Of a stretch of 9,684 nucleotides of DNA, positions 1 to 6,992 are shown in pieces. The stretch's first letter is position 1. Each line of letters begins with the position of its first letter. Below the pieces are notes generated by a model, which made no database searches, was not told the DNA's origin, and saw nothing but the letters and a program-made list of their open reading frames with translations. The stretch covers positions 1-9,684 of the forward strand of contig JAICXG010000101.1 in assembly GCA_025980625.1 (NCBI GenBank), given 5' to 3'. This stretch comes from Chthoniobacterales bacterium (GTDB taxonomy: Bacteria > Verrucomicrobiota > Verrucomicrobiia > Chthoniobacterales > UBA10450). A program made the position numbers and the translations under genes.

Positions 1-1
1 C

Positions 2-1186
2 GGCAATGGCTGGTACGATCGCGACCTCGCGGAGGTGCATTTCTGGAAGCAATCCAATCACCTCGTGCGCGGTCGCAAGCTCTGGGAAGAAATGCGCGCG
101 CAGGTTCCCGGCTTCACCTGCGCCCAGCTTTTCTGGTGGTATAACATGTATTCCAGCGCCGATTACTCGATCACTCCCCGGCCGATGTATCCCGCCGATG
201 GCCGGAAGCTCTTCGACATTTACACCGCGCCCTTCGATATCCGCTTCGAAATCAAAAAAGAGCTGGGTGAATTTCCGTTTCCCAGCTTTTGGGGGCCAGG
301 TGCCGGGATCAAGTCATCGCAATGGATCGCAGACTCGGCCAAATGGATCGAGCAGCGGTATCAGCCGACACTGAGTCTGGTATATCTCCCGCACCTCGAC
401 TATAACCTGCAAAAGCTCGGGCCTAACGACCCTAGGATTGCCACTGATCTGCAATTACTCGACGATTTGTTAGGCGAGCTGATCGCTTTCTTTCAAGGGC
501 GCGATATCCAGCTGGTCATTCTCTCCGAGTACGGAATCGCACCAGTCGATCATCCCATCTCGCTCAACCGCATATTTCGGAAGCGCGGTTGGATCGCGAT
601 CAAAGACGAGCTCGGGCTGGAGATGCTCGACTGCGGGGCAAGCAAAGTTTTCGCTGTCGCTGATCATCAGATAGCTCACGTCTATGTCAACGATCCGGAC
701 CTGCTGGAGGAAACGCGGAGCGCGGTGCTATCTCAGGAAGGCGTTGAGTTAGTTTTGGACCGCACCGAACAGGCGTCGTTAGGCATCAATCATCCGCGCG
801 CGGGTGACCTTGTCGCGATCGCCGACGCGCGCAGTTGGTTCACCTATTATTACTGGCTGGATGACGCAGTCGCGCCCGACTTCGCGCGCACCGTCGATAT
901 CCATCGCAAGATCGGTTACGACCCGGTCGAACTGTTTATCGATCCGAACCTTAGAGTCCCGGCGGCGCGGATCGCGGCCTTTCTCCTCAAGAAGAAGCTA
1001 GGTGTTCGCGGCCTGCTGGAAGTTATCCCGCTCGATCCGACGCTTGTAAAGGGGTCACACGGCCGCATCCCGGAGCGGACCGAAGACCACCCGGTGCTCA
1101 TTGCCGATCGGCTCGGCTCAGCGCCCAGTGTGATCCATGCAACCGATATCTGCCGCTTGCTCGGTGCGATCTGCCTCGGAGATTGA
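2..1186 (+). CDS. Alkaline-phosphatase-superfamily protein (nucleotide pyrophosphatase/phosphodiesterase-like), 5' truncated by window edge
   Basis: The frame is open from base 2 to a TGA at 1184-1186. A GTG at 35 could serve as a start, but the upstream codons read GNGWYDRDLAEV, which continues the family's conserved N-terminal part, so the true start and the nucleophile Thr motif lie upstream of the window. What remains is the C-terminal ~394 residues of a type I phosphodiesterase / nucleotide pyrophosphatase-like protein (COG1524-type). Recognisable blocks are HFWKQSNHLVRG, LPHLDYNLQKLGP (Asp at 398-400), ILSEYGI (Glu-Tyr at 527-532) and GSHGR (His at 1058-1060). In classical NPP enzymes the second and third blocks read D-x3-H-x2-GP and S-D-H-G and supply metal ligands. 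Here they are D-x3-Q and S-E-Y-G, so the metal site is atypical and the substrate cannot be named. A similar AP-like protein is, as I recall, the last member (EboF) of ebo-type operons; with the upstream genes outside the window this is only a suggestion. It converges with the PATR gene that ends at 1279. Confidence 0.85.
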   Translation, partial: GNGWYDRDLAEVHFWKQSNHLVRGRKLWEEMRAQVPGFTCAQLFWWYNMYSSADYSITPRPMYPADGRKLFDIYTAPFDIRFEIKKELGEFPFPSFWGPGAGIKSSQWIADSAKWIEQRYQPTLSLVYLPHLDYNLQKLGPNDPRIATDLQLLDDLLGELIAFFQGRDIQLVILSEYGIAPVDHPISLNRIFRKRGWIAIKDELGLEMLDCGASKVFAVADHQIAHVYVNDPDLLEETRSAVLSQEGVELVLDRTEQASLGINHPRAGDLVAIADARSWFTYYYWLDDAVAPDFARTVDIHRKIGYDPVELFIDPNLRVPAARIAAFLLKKKLGVRGLLEVIPLDPTLVKGSHGRIPERTEDHPVLIADRLGSAPSVIHATDICRLLGAICLGD

Positions 1187-1278
1187 GCGGAGGGACACGC
1201 CGTTCAATCCCGCAGCCGAGGCCGGGCTCGCAAATCGCGAAAGCCAGCCGTTACTTCTATGTCCGACTTTCTACTTTC

Positions 1279-3045
1279 TCACCTAACGACAGTGAGAGTG
1301 AGATCATTCCCGTCCCCGCCTTCATAACTGGCCTCGAGATTGTTTCCGTTCACAGTCACGATCGCGCCATCAGGCAGGTTGCTGAAGGTGCCGCTGATTG
1401 GGTTCGCTCTGGTGTTACTGATTACCGTCAGGGTCAAACCCTGTTTTAGGCTGCCTTGTGTCTGACCGCTCAGGTTTAACATCGCTCCGCTGTTGATTGT
1501 GACTCCGTTGGCAATCACCAGGTCGGTGCGCGATTGGTTCTTCGTCGCCTTGAAGGTGTAGGTGTAAGTCGCGTCTGAGTTAAAGGTCAACGCGCTCTGG
1601 ATCGTAAGGGTAAGTTGCTTCTTCCCCCCGGTGGCCGGGGCGAGAAACGCGCCTGTCCCGCTCCCGCTACCGATCGTCGCTGCTCCGGCAATGATCCCGC
1701 TCCCGCCGAGTGTGCCGCTTTTGACTTTGACGGCACCGCTGCCGGTCCCCGAGCCGGATTGATTAGTGAGGAGGAGCGCGCCGGCCGCCACTTCCGTCGT
1801 TCCGCTGTAGGTGTTGGCTCCAGACAATGTCAGACTGCCACTGCCCAGTTTGGCTACCCCGCCACTTCCCTGCATGATTCCGGCAAATGTTGTATCCAGG
1901 TTATTATTGCCAATCCGCAGCGTCTGACCAGAGAGTAAGACGTTCCCATCGCCGGACAACGACCCGATGGTGATCGCGGACTGGATAACGAGATCTAAAT
2001 CCAGAGTGCCGTTGCCGAAGACCTGGAACTGAGCCAGGTCGACCGGCGCCTCGTTTCCAACGAGGATGTTTCCGCCCAAGCCGCCGTTTATTCCAGGTTC
2101 GGCTACCACCAATGTCTGGACGGAAGGCGGCAAACTGAAAATATCAATCAACCCTCCTTCGCTCCCGCTGCCGGTGCCACCCTCGGCTGTATAGGTCGCA
2201 TAACCGCTCAGACCGTAGGTGTAGATTTGGCCAGCCTCACAATTGGCCACGGTCGCGCCCTTGGCAATAAAGCTCGCGCCCGCAGCCGTTGCGTAGCTTG
2301 CATAGACCCGGCCTGCTTCAGCACCCGGCACACTGGCCGGGTTAGCGATAAAGGTAGAAGTGCCAATGTTGCCGCTGCTTTCAACATCCGTAAAGGCCGC
2401 ATCAGCACCAGCTACCTCAGCCGGGTTGCTGATGAATGTCGCGCTCTCGGCGCCGGACTCGTCCAAGAGGCTGGTAAAGCCGCTGTGGGCACCCACTACC
2501 AAACCGCCATTGCTAATAAAGGTCGCGCTTCCCGCACTCGCAGTATTCAAAAATTGGGTGAATCCTCCATACACGCCACTCACGGCACCGCCTTGATTAG
2601 TCGCGACGATATCTAGTCCAGCGTTAGCAGAACCCATAAAATAAAGGCGAGCCGATGATATAGTCGTGCCAGAATTGGCCATTACAAACTGCTGCACCTT
2701 GCCCGAATTGTTCGTGATCCCTTCGTGAACCTCCATGATCGAAGGGAAGCCGTTATCGAAGACTGGCGTAATCGTAATCGTATAAGCACCTGCTCCAGGC
2801 GCGAAAACAATCTCGCCGACAATGGTACTTGTGCCCTCCCCACCTGGCGCGTCTCCACAGATGAGATTTGTGATGTTAGATGCCTGAAACGTTGCCACAT
2901 CCGTGGTGCTGCTGGGAATTGTCTGCGGTGTCCAGTTTTGGGCAAGGTTCCAGTCATTGCTCGTTGGGTTAAGATTCCATGTCGCGCTGCCGGCGTAGGC
3001 ATTGCAAGCGAGAGCTAGAATTGCGAGCGTGAGGTTTGTTTTCAT
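1279..3045 (-). CDS. Exported autotransporter-associated beta-strand repeat (PATR) protein, copy 1
   Basis: A 588-residue protein starting at ATG 3045. Residues 1-18 form a short signal peptide (MKTNLTLAILALACNAYA, cleavage probably after AYA), followed by a W-N-x-x-x-N-W segment typical of the start of such proteins. Residues ~168-305 hold about five degenerate ~27-residue units built around S-A-T-F-I-S-N-x-x, which suggests a beta-solenoid. Residues 395-427 match the PATR motif (GSGSLTLSGANTYSGTTEV). A Gly/Ser-rich stretch around 430-470 precedes the conserved C-terminal module, which ends in EGGDGNDLTLTVVR. No C-terminal outer-membrane barrel of the classical autotransporter type is visible, so secretion would rely on another route. 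Cell-surface or extracellular location is inferred from the signal peptide and the repeats; no enzymatic function is apparent. No strong Shine-Dalgarno precedes the ATG. The C-terminal half is a paralogue of the protein at 5210-6754. Confidence 0.88.
   Translation of the reverse strand: MKTNLTLAILALACNAYAGSATWNLNPTSNDWNLAQNWTPQTIPSSTTDVATFQASNITNLICGDAPGGEGTSTIVGEIVFAPGAGAYTITITPVFDNGFPSIMEVHEGITNNSGKVQQFVMANSGTTISSARLYFMGSANAGLDIVATNQGGAVSGVYGGFTQFLNTASAGSATFISNGGLVVGAHSGFTSLLDESGAESATFISNPAEVAGADAAFTDVESSGNIGTSTFIANPASVPGAEAGRVYASYATAAGASFIAKGATVANCEAGQIYTYGLSGYATYTAEGGTGSGSEGGLIDIFSLPPSVQTLVVAEPGINGGLGGNILVGNEAPVDLAQFQVFGNGTLDLDLVIQSAITIGSLSGDGNVLLSGQTLRIGNNNLDTTFAGIMQGSGGVAKLGSGSLTLSGANTYSGTTEVAAGALLLTNQSGSGTGSGAVKVKSGTLGGSGIIAGAATIGSGSGTGAFLAPATGGKKQLTLTIQSALTFNSDATYTYTFKATKNQSRTDLVIANGVTINSGAMLNLSGQTQGSLKQGLTLTVISNTRANPISGTFSNLPDGAIVTVNGNNLEASYEGGDGNDLTLTVVR
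1292..1392 (-). repeat. 101-bp C-terminal cassette, copy A (inside PATR copy 1)
   Basis: Encodes the G-T-F-S-N-L-P to L-T-V end of the PATR protein. It matches 3077-3177 at 100 of 101 positions (the difference is C at 1359 versus G at 3144) and is clearly related, with about 12 differences, to 5223-5323. All three copies lie in the same orientation. Confidence 0.9.
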
Positions 3046-3063
3046 TGGAGCTTTTCGAGAGGT

Positions 3064-3177
3064 TTAAGGCACGACCGTGAGAGTGAGATCATTCCCGTCC
3101 CCGCCTTCATAACTGGCCTCGAGATTGTTTCCGTTCACAGTCAGGATCGCGCCATCAGGCAGGTTGCTGAAGGTGCC
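3064..3177 (-). pseudogene. Orphan C-terminal fragment of a PATR protein (38 codons with stop)
   Basis: On the minus strand this stretch reads 37 residues, beginning GTFSNLPDGAILTVNGNN and ending GGDGNDLTLTVVP, followed by TAA at 3066-3064. It is the exact C-terminus of the PATR family seen in the genes on both sides. Homology begins at base 3177, five bases after the Kelch stop codon (3185-3183), and in a different reading frame from Kelch, so no start or upstream PATR body is present. The body of the fragment is nearly identical to copy 1 (one change, giving Val to Leu), but the last codons encode V-V-P as in the gene ending at 5210, not V-V-R as in copy 1. It is best read as the remnant of a third PATR gene that was deleted or replaced. 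Its TAA lies 18 nt before the ATG of PATR copy 1. Confidence 0.85.
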
Positions 3178-3182
3178 AGTCT

Positions 3183-4844
3183 CTATCGCGAGAACCTCAC
3201 TACCACGTCCATGGAGCAAGTCGAGGTGGCAGCTTCACACACCATGTAACTGTATTCAGCTCGGCCTGTGTCGCCGGTGAAATCATCATAAGACCCATCG
3301 TTGGCCGTAGTCGCGACCACCACGCCATTGCGGTAGAGGTCGATGTTCTCCGAGGTCGCGCCGCTCCAGCTGAGACGCACTGTATTTGTTCCCTGAACTT
3401 TTTCCTTTTGGGCGCGGAGCGTGATGGGTCCGGCATTACTCGCGCAGTATCGCCCGCCGGTGTCTAACCCAGTGTTATAGCCGACCTCGCCGCCCCAGAC
3501 AATCATTTGCTCTCCGGTCCACACTCCCGTCGGGTAAGTCGCGCCAGGAGGCGCGTTGGTGGTGCTGGTGGCGGTCCAGCTATCCGTAGTCGGATTGTAT
3601 CTGCCACCGGTATTCAACGGCACGGCACCATTCCCGCCCCAGACGATCATTTCGCTTCCGGTCCACACCGCTGTGTGATAGCTGCGAGCTTCAGGCGCGT
3701 TTGTCTTACTGGTGGCTGTCCAACTGTCCGTAACAGGGTCATATTTTCCGCCACTGCTCTGGTAGAACCCGTTCGCATCCCCGCCCCAGACAATCATTTC
3801 AGTGCCGGTCCACACTGCTGTGTGACCTTCTCGATTGGAAGGAGCGTCGGTGGTGTTAACGCTCGTCCAAGTGTCCGCGCTCGGGTTGTATCTTCCGGCG
3901 GTGCTTCCCTTGCCGGAAAGGATCCCACCCCAGACAATCATTTCACTGCCGGTCCACACGACTGTGTGATGTTCTCGCTTCGACGGCGCGTTCGTGGTGC
4001 TGGTCGCTGTCCAACTATCTGTTTCAGGATTGTATCTCCCGCCGGTATTAAGCAAACCATAAGGCGAGAAGCCACCCCAGGCGATCATTTCACTGCCAGT
4101 CCAGAGCGCTGTATGATCATACCGAGCAGAGGGCGCATTCGTGGTGCTGAGAGCTGTCCAATCGTCAGTGCCAGGATTGTATCTCCCGCCGGTATTTAAA
4201 TAAAAAGGGTCAGTGTCAGTTTCCCCGCCCCAAACAATCATCTCGGTACCCGTCCACACTGCCGTGTGAAAGTATCGGGCCTGCGCCGTACTGGTGCTGG
4301 TGGTTGTCCAACTGTCTGTGCTCGGACTGTATCGGGCTCCGGTATTCAACACCATTTTGCCATCAGATCCACCCCACACGATCATTTCACTGCCCGTCCA
4401 CACTGCGGTATGGCCATATCGAGCGAGAGGCACGTTCATGGTACTCGTCGCTGCCCAGGTATCGTCGATGCATCCACTCGCCCCATCCCATATTGTTGGC
4501 AGGGTATACTTAATTTCCGCCGCTGGCGTTACCTTCGGCCTCGCTACTGCGGTCTTGGACCGTGTCAGGTGCAAGTCGGCCGTCATTCGCTCGGATAACA
4601 AAGGTCTGGCCAGGCACTCGGCAATCAAAAAAGGATCATTGTTGAGAGCCTCAAAAAGTTCGGCTAGCATTTCCGGCTGTTGGGTGTGCTGCGCCATCCG
4701 ATCTATCTCACCCTGCAGTTGCTCGGCAGTAATCCCTTGCTGGTGGGAATCTGCCACTGCCTGCGACTCGCGCAGATAATCCTCGACCTTTCTTTCCAGC
4801 TGCGCCTGAGATATCACCGCATCCAGCGACGGTTTCGGATTCAA
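3183..4844 (-). CDS. Kelch-repeat beta-propeller protein with C-terminal FN3-like domain (main ORF, downstream of in-frame TGA)
   Basis: As an independent ORF it would start at TTG 4844 and give 553 residues. Residues 1-90 form a helical, charged region (SQAQLERKVEDYLRESQ; ITAEQLQGEIDRMA; NDPFLIAECLARPLL) that I recall from the N-termini of secreted Kelch proteins. Residues ~128-470 hold seven repeats of ~50 residues with the core R-Y-x-H-T-A-V-W-T-G-S-E-M-I-V-W-G-G, then L-N-T-G-G-R-Y-N-P and T-D-S-W-T-A-T-S-T. Seven such repeats fit a seven-bladed beta-propeller, usually a binding or interaction scaffold. Residues ~474-553 look like a fibronectin-III-type domain (VRLSWSG; IDLYRNGVVVATT; SYMVCEAATSTC). 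The ORF lacks a signal peptide because its real N-terminus is encoded at 5057-4860 in the same frame, separated only by a TGA. No ligand can be predicted. Confidence 0.88.
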   Translation of the reverse strand: MNPKPSLDAVISQAQLERKVEDYLRESQAVADSHQQGITAEQLQGEIDRMAQHTQQPEMLAELFEALNNDPFLIAECLARPLLSERMTADLHLTRSKTAVARPKVTPAAEIKYTLPTIWDGASGCIDDTWAATSTMNVPLARYGHTAVWTGSEMIVWGGSDGKMVLNTGARYSPSTDSWTTTSTSTAQARYFHTAVWTGTEMIVWGGETDTDPFYLNTGGRYNPGTDDWTALSTTNAPSARYDHTALWTGSEMIAWGGFSPYGLLNTGGRYNPETDSWTATSTTNAPSKREHHTVVWTGSEMIVWGGILSGKGSTAGRYNPSADTWTSVNTTDAPSNREGHTAVWTGTEMIVWGGDANGFYQSSGGKYDPVTDSWTATSKTNAPEARSYHTAVWTGSEMIVWGGNGAVPLNTGGRYNPTTDSWTATSTTNAPPGATYPTGVWTGEQMIVWGGEVGYNTGLDTGGRYCASNAGPITLRAQKEKVQGTNTVRLSWSGATSENIDLYRNGVVVATTANDGSYDDFTGDTGRAEYSYMVCEAATSTCSMDVVVRFSR

Positions 4845-4856
4845 GTTCTCCCTCGG

Positions 4857-4859
4857 TCA
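4857..4859 (-). other. In-frame TGA interrupting the Kelch gene, with possible re-initiation site just downstream
   Basis: On the coding strand the sequence is ATC TGA CCG AGG GAG AAC TTG. The TGA sits where a Trp codon is expected. The next base is C, a context described as weak for UGA termination in E. coli. Only 12 bases later is a TTG preceded by the Shine-Dalgarno-like GAGGGAG, so ribosomes could re-initiate, but the product would lack the signal peptide. UGA is not generally recoded here, because neighbouring genes end with TGA (1184-1186, 1279-1281, 5210-5212) and Trp is written TGG throughout. Confidence 0.8.
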
Positions 4860-5057
4860 GATCCGGTGCTGCCAGTAAACCTCTTCGATCGCTCGTTGAT
4901 AGGAAACGCGCTCTGCAAAGCTCAAAGTCCTGGCCGAAACCCGGGCCGGATCTTTGGGAGCTGCAAAAGCCGTGACTGTGCCCACGACGAGCAGGAGTAA
5001 GTAAGGTGCGCCTTTAATAACATGGGTTTCAGTTGCCGCGTCGATTTGCTTGTTCAT
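4857..5057 (-). CDS. Signal-peptide-bearing N-terminal segment of the Kelch protein, ended by in-frame TGA
   Basis: ATG at 5057 opens a 66-residue frame with polar residues 1-15, a hydrophobic core (APYLLLLVVGTVTAFAA, about 17-33) and a plausible cleavage site, then a segment ending ERVSYQRAIEEVYWQHRI before TGA at 4859-4857. The frame is the same as that of the Kelch ORF at 3183-4844. The joined reading QHRI-(TGA)-PRENLNPKPSLDA matches the continuous sequence I remember from homologous secreted Kelch proteins, where Trp follows the Arg-Ile. TGG to TGA is a single base change. The segment is therefore almost certainly the 5' end of the Kelch gene, not a separate small gene. The full gene would run 5057-3183, 624 codons before the stop. 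The ATG has only a weak GAGA close upstream. Confidence 0.8.
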   Translation of the reverse strand: MNKQIDAATETHVIKGAPYLLLLVVGTVTAFAAPKDPARVSARTLSFAERVSYQRAIEEVYWQHRI

Positions 5058-5109
5058 TCTCGTAAGCTGTTTTCTGCTTGGCCATTTGATAGCCGCACCA
5101 CTGACGCCC

Positions 5110-5138
5110 TTTTACCGAGGACCACGCAAGCACGTCAA
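5110..5138 (-). promoter_or_regulatory. Weak sigma-70-like promoter candidate upstream of the Kelch gene
   Basis: On the minus strand TTGACG (5138-5133) is followed after 17 bases by GTAAAA (5115-5110), about 53 bases before the ATG at 5057. The -35 is good and the spacing ideal, but the -10 is poor. No other evidence is available, so this is tentative. Confidence 0.22.
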
Positions 5139-5209
5139 GCCTAGATTCCAAGTCGCGATCGCGGGAACATCGCTGCCGCATTGTCGAAGCAGGTCGGGGC
5201 GGCACCCGC

Positions 5210-6754
5210 TCATGGCACGACCGTGAGAGTGAGATCATTCCCGTCGCCACCTTCGTAGCTGGCTTGGAGATTGTTCCCCTTCACAGTTACGATCGCGCCC
5301 TCCGGCAGGTTGCTGAAGGTGCCGCTGATCGGGTTCGCGCTCGTGTTACTTATTACGGTCAGGACCGTCCCGCGCCGCAACCGATTCTGACTACTGGAGC
5401 TGATCGCAATCGCGCCGCCGGTGATGGTTACTCCGTTCGCTAACACCAGGTCGGTTTGCACCCGGCTTTTGCTGCCTTTGAAGGTGTAGGTGTAAGTCGC
5501 ATTGGAGTTGAAGGTGAGTGCGCTCTGGATCGTGAGGGTGACTTGCTTGTTCGTCCCGATTCCCGGAGTCAGAAATGCACCTGTCCCGCTCCCGGTGCCG
5601 ATCGTCACCGCTCCGGCGATGATCCCGCTCCCGCCCAAGGTGCCGGCGTTGACGTTTACCGGTCCCGTGCCGGTGCCCGACCCGGTCTTGTTGCTCACAA
5701 TCAAGCTGCCTTGAGTGACTGTCGTCCCGTTCGTGTAAAGGTTAGCGCCTGTTAGAGACAAGGTGCCAATCCCGGTTTTGCTCAGTGTCCCGCTACCGCT
5801 ATCGCCAGCCGGCCCGCCGGGATGCAGGACGCCGGAGAAAGTCGTGCTCAGTGAGTTAGTGCCGACGATCAGGGTCGCTTTTCCAAGATAGATCTGCCCA
5901 TCTCCTTCAATCGAACCGACTGAGAGGCTAGGGCCGCCATGGGTGCTCATATCCATGTAGCCATTGCCGAAGAGCTCCAGGCGCACGGTGTCACCGCGCG
6001 AATGATAATCGAAGTGGATACTGCCGCCGCCGCCGCCGTTGCTTCCGCCATTAGCGATGAAAGTGGCGTTGCCCGCGCTCGGTTCGTTTTGTATAAAGTA
6101 AATCGCGCCACCAGTTGCGCCACTCACCGTCGCCCCATCGTTGATGATCGTCGCGTCCTCGGCCGAACTGGCGTTGTAATAAAAATTGGTCTGACCGCCG
6201 GCACCGCCCGAAACAGAGGAAGCCAGGTTGTGGAAAGTGGCGTTACCGGGGCCGGTGAGAGAGAAAACACCCTGGAAAGCCACATAGCCGACGCTTCCAC
6301 CAGCTACATTGGCGCCTTCTTGTGTAAAGGTCACCGGTCCGGCGATAAATCCCCCGTCCTCGAAAGTGAAGCCGCCGGAAGCGTTGCCATCCGCCGCCAT
6401 GAAAAAGTTTTCCTGCACGGGAGACTCATTTTCGACGCCGATTCTCAAGGAGAAGTTAACCCCGGGCAAGGCTGTGATGGTGTAAGCGGCGGCGGCCTCT
6501 TGGAAGATGAATTCCTCGACTAAGCCGCCTGAGCTGATCACGATGTTGGTGACAGTGGAGCCTGCAAACGATGCAGTATCGAAAGGCCCCGGAACCGTCC
6601 CGGAGGACCAGTTAGCCGGGTTATTCCAGTTGTTATCCATCGGGTTCGCCAGCCAAGTCCCGGAATCACCGAGTGAGGCGGTAGCAGAGAGGAGAAGGAA
6701 GGCAAGGCAGAGGCAGAAATGCCCGACGGAGCGAGAAAGGGAGCCTGGATGCAT
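5210..6754 (-). CDS. Exported autotransporter-associated beta-strand repeat (PATR) protein, copy 2
   Basis: A 514-residue protein from ATG 6754. An in-frame TTG at 6811 would add 19 residues, but the ATG gives a compact signal peptide (charged start, then CLCLAFLLLSATASLG, cleavage near residue 29), so I prefer it; neither start has a convincing Shine-Dalgarno. After the signal come the W-x-x-N-W segment (~42-49), degenerate ~27-residue units with N-A-T-F-I-A-N-G-G (~165-250), the PATR motif (TLSKTGIGTLSLTGANLY, ~323-340) and the C-terminal module ending EGGDGNDLTLTVVP. Residues ~355-514 align closely with residues ~427-588 of the protein at 1279-3045 (TLGGSGIIAGA, TLTIQSALTFNS, ATYTYTF, LTVISNT, ANPISGTFSNLP), while the N-terminal halves are only loosely alike. 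No barrel domain is seen. Surface or extracellular location is inferred; no activity is predicted. Confidence 0.87.
   Translation of the reverse strand: MHPGSLSRSVGHFCLCLAFLLLSATASLGDSGTWLANPMDNNWNNPANWSSGTVPGPFDTASFAGSTVTNIVISSGGLVEEFIFQEAAAAYTITALPGVNFSLRIGVENESPVQENFFMAADGNASGGFTFEDGGFIAGPVTFTQEGANVAGGSVGYVAFQGVFSLTGPGNATFHNLASSVSGGAGGQTNFYYNASSAEDATIINDGATVSGATGGAIYFIQNEPSAGNATFIANGGSNGGGGGSIHFDYHSRGDTVRLELFGNGYMDMSTHGGPSLSVGSIEGDGQIYLGKATLIVGTNSLSTTFSGVLHPGGPAGDSGSGTLSKTGIGTLSLTGANLYTNGTTVTQGSLIVSNKTGSGTGTGPVNVNAGTLGGSGIIAGAVTIGTGSGTGAFLTPGIGTNKQVTLTIQSALTFNSNATYTYTFKGSKSRVQTDLVLANGVTITGGAIAISSSSQNRLRRGTVLTVISNTSANPISGTFSNLPEGAIVTVKGNNLQASYEGGDGNDLTLTVVP
5223..5323 (-). repeat. 101-bp C-terminal cassette, copy C (inside PATR copy 2)
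   Basis: Same segment as 1292-1392 and 3077-3177, with about 12 differences from the latter, mostly at third codon positions. Its end (V-V-P then stop) is shared with the orphan fragment, not with copy 1. Confidence 0.85.
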
Positions 6755-6992
6755 CAAAGCCGAGCGAAACAAAATCGGTGGGCGCTGTCGAGGAAATAAT
6801 CCAGGACGCAATAGGTGAGGTTGGAGGGAGAGGCGCTGTCCCGTCCCTGTTTGCGCGGCGGTTTATGCAGGCTCGCCGCAGGACGAATCCCCCGATTGCC
6901 GCACTGGACCCTTGCGCCATCCTGCCGAGAGTCGGCGTCGCCTGTTACATTGACTCGTTTCAGGCTAGTCAGCCGGCACCCGTTTTGAGACA
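6755..6992. promoter_or_regulatory. Divergent intergenic region between PATR copy 2 and the S74-domain gene
   Basis: About 238 bases separate the two divergent starts, so promoters for both are expected here. I see a TTGACT at 6950-6955 (plus strand) without a matching -10 at normal spacing. There are two small inverted repeats: GCCGA-gag-TCGGC at 6924-6936, and GCGGCG / CGCCGC (6855-6860 / 6874-6879) around a 13-base loop. No operator or riboswitch can be named. ORFs crossing the region have no recognisable content. Confidence 0.4.

Noticed and set aside
1187..1278. Bidirectional terminator between the convergent phosphatase and PATR genes
   Set aside because: Only a four-base-pair stem (CGAG/CTCG at 1217-1230) and no T-run were found; too weak to call.
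3507..4199. 230-residue plus-strand ORF with apparent repeats
   Set aside because: Its repeats are the antisense image of the Kelch repeats. The minus-strand reading has the conserved W-T-G and W-G-G motifs, so the plus-strand frame is a shadow.
3480..4480. Regular ~145-150-base periodicity read as a CRISPR or satellite array
   Set aside because: The period follows the Kelch blades and stays in one open frame; the repeat is protein-coding.
4857..4859. UGA reassigned to Trp genome-wide
   Set aside because: Three genes in the window end properly with TGA (1184-1186, 1279-1281, 5210-5212), and Trp is encoded by TGG throughout.
5029..5250. 73-residue minus-strand ORF upstream of the Kelch gene
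   Set aside because: It overlaps the Kelch start in another frame and the end of PATR copy 2. It has no signal peptide or known motif and is probably chance.
5939..6523. 194-residue plus-strand ORF
   Set aside because: Antisense to PATR copy 2, without recognisable domains; the minus-strand protein accounts for the region.
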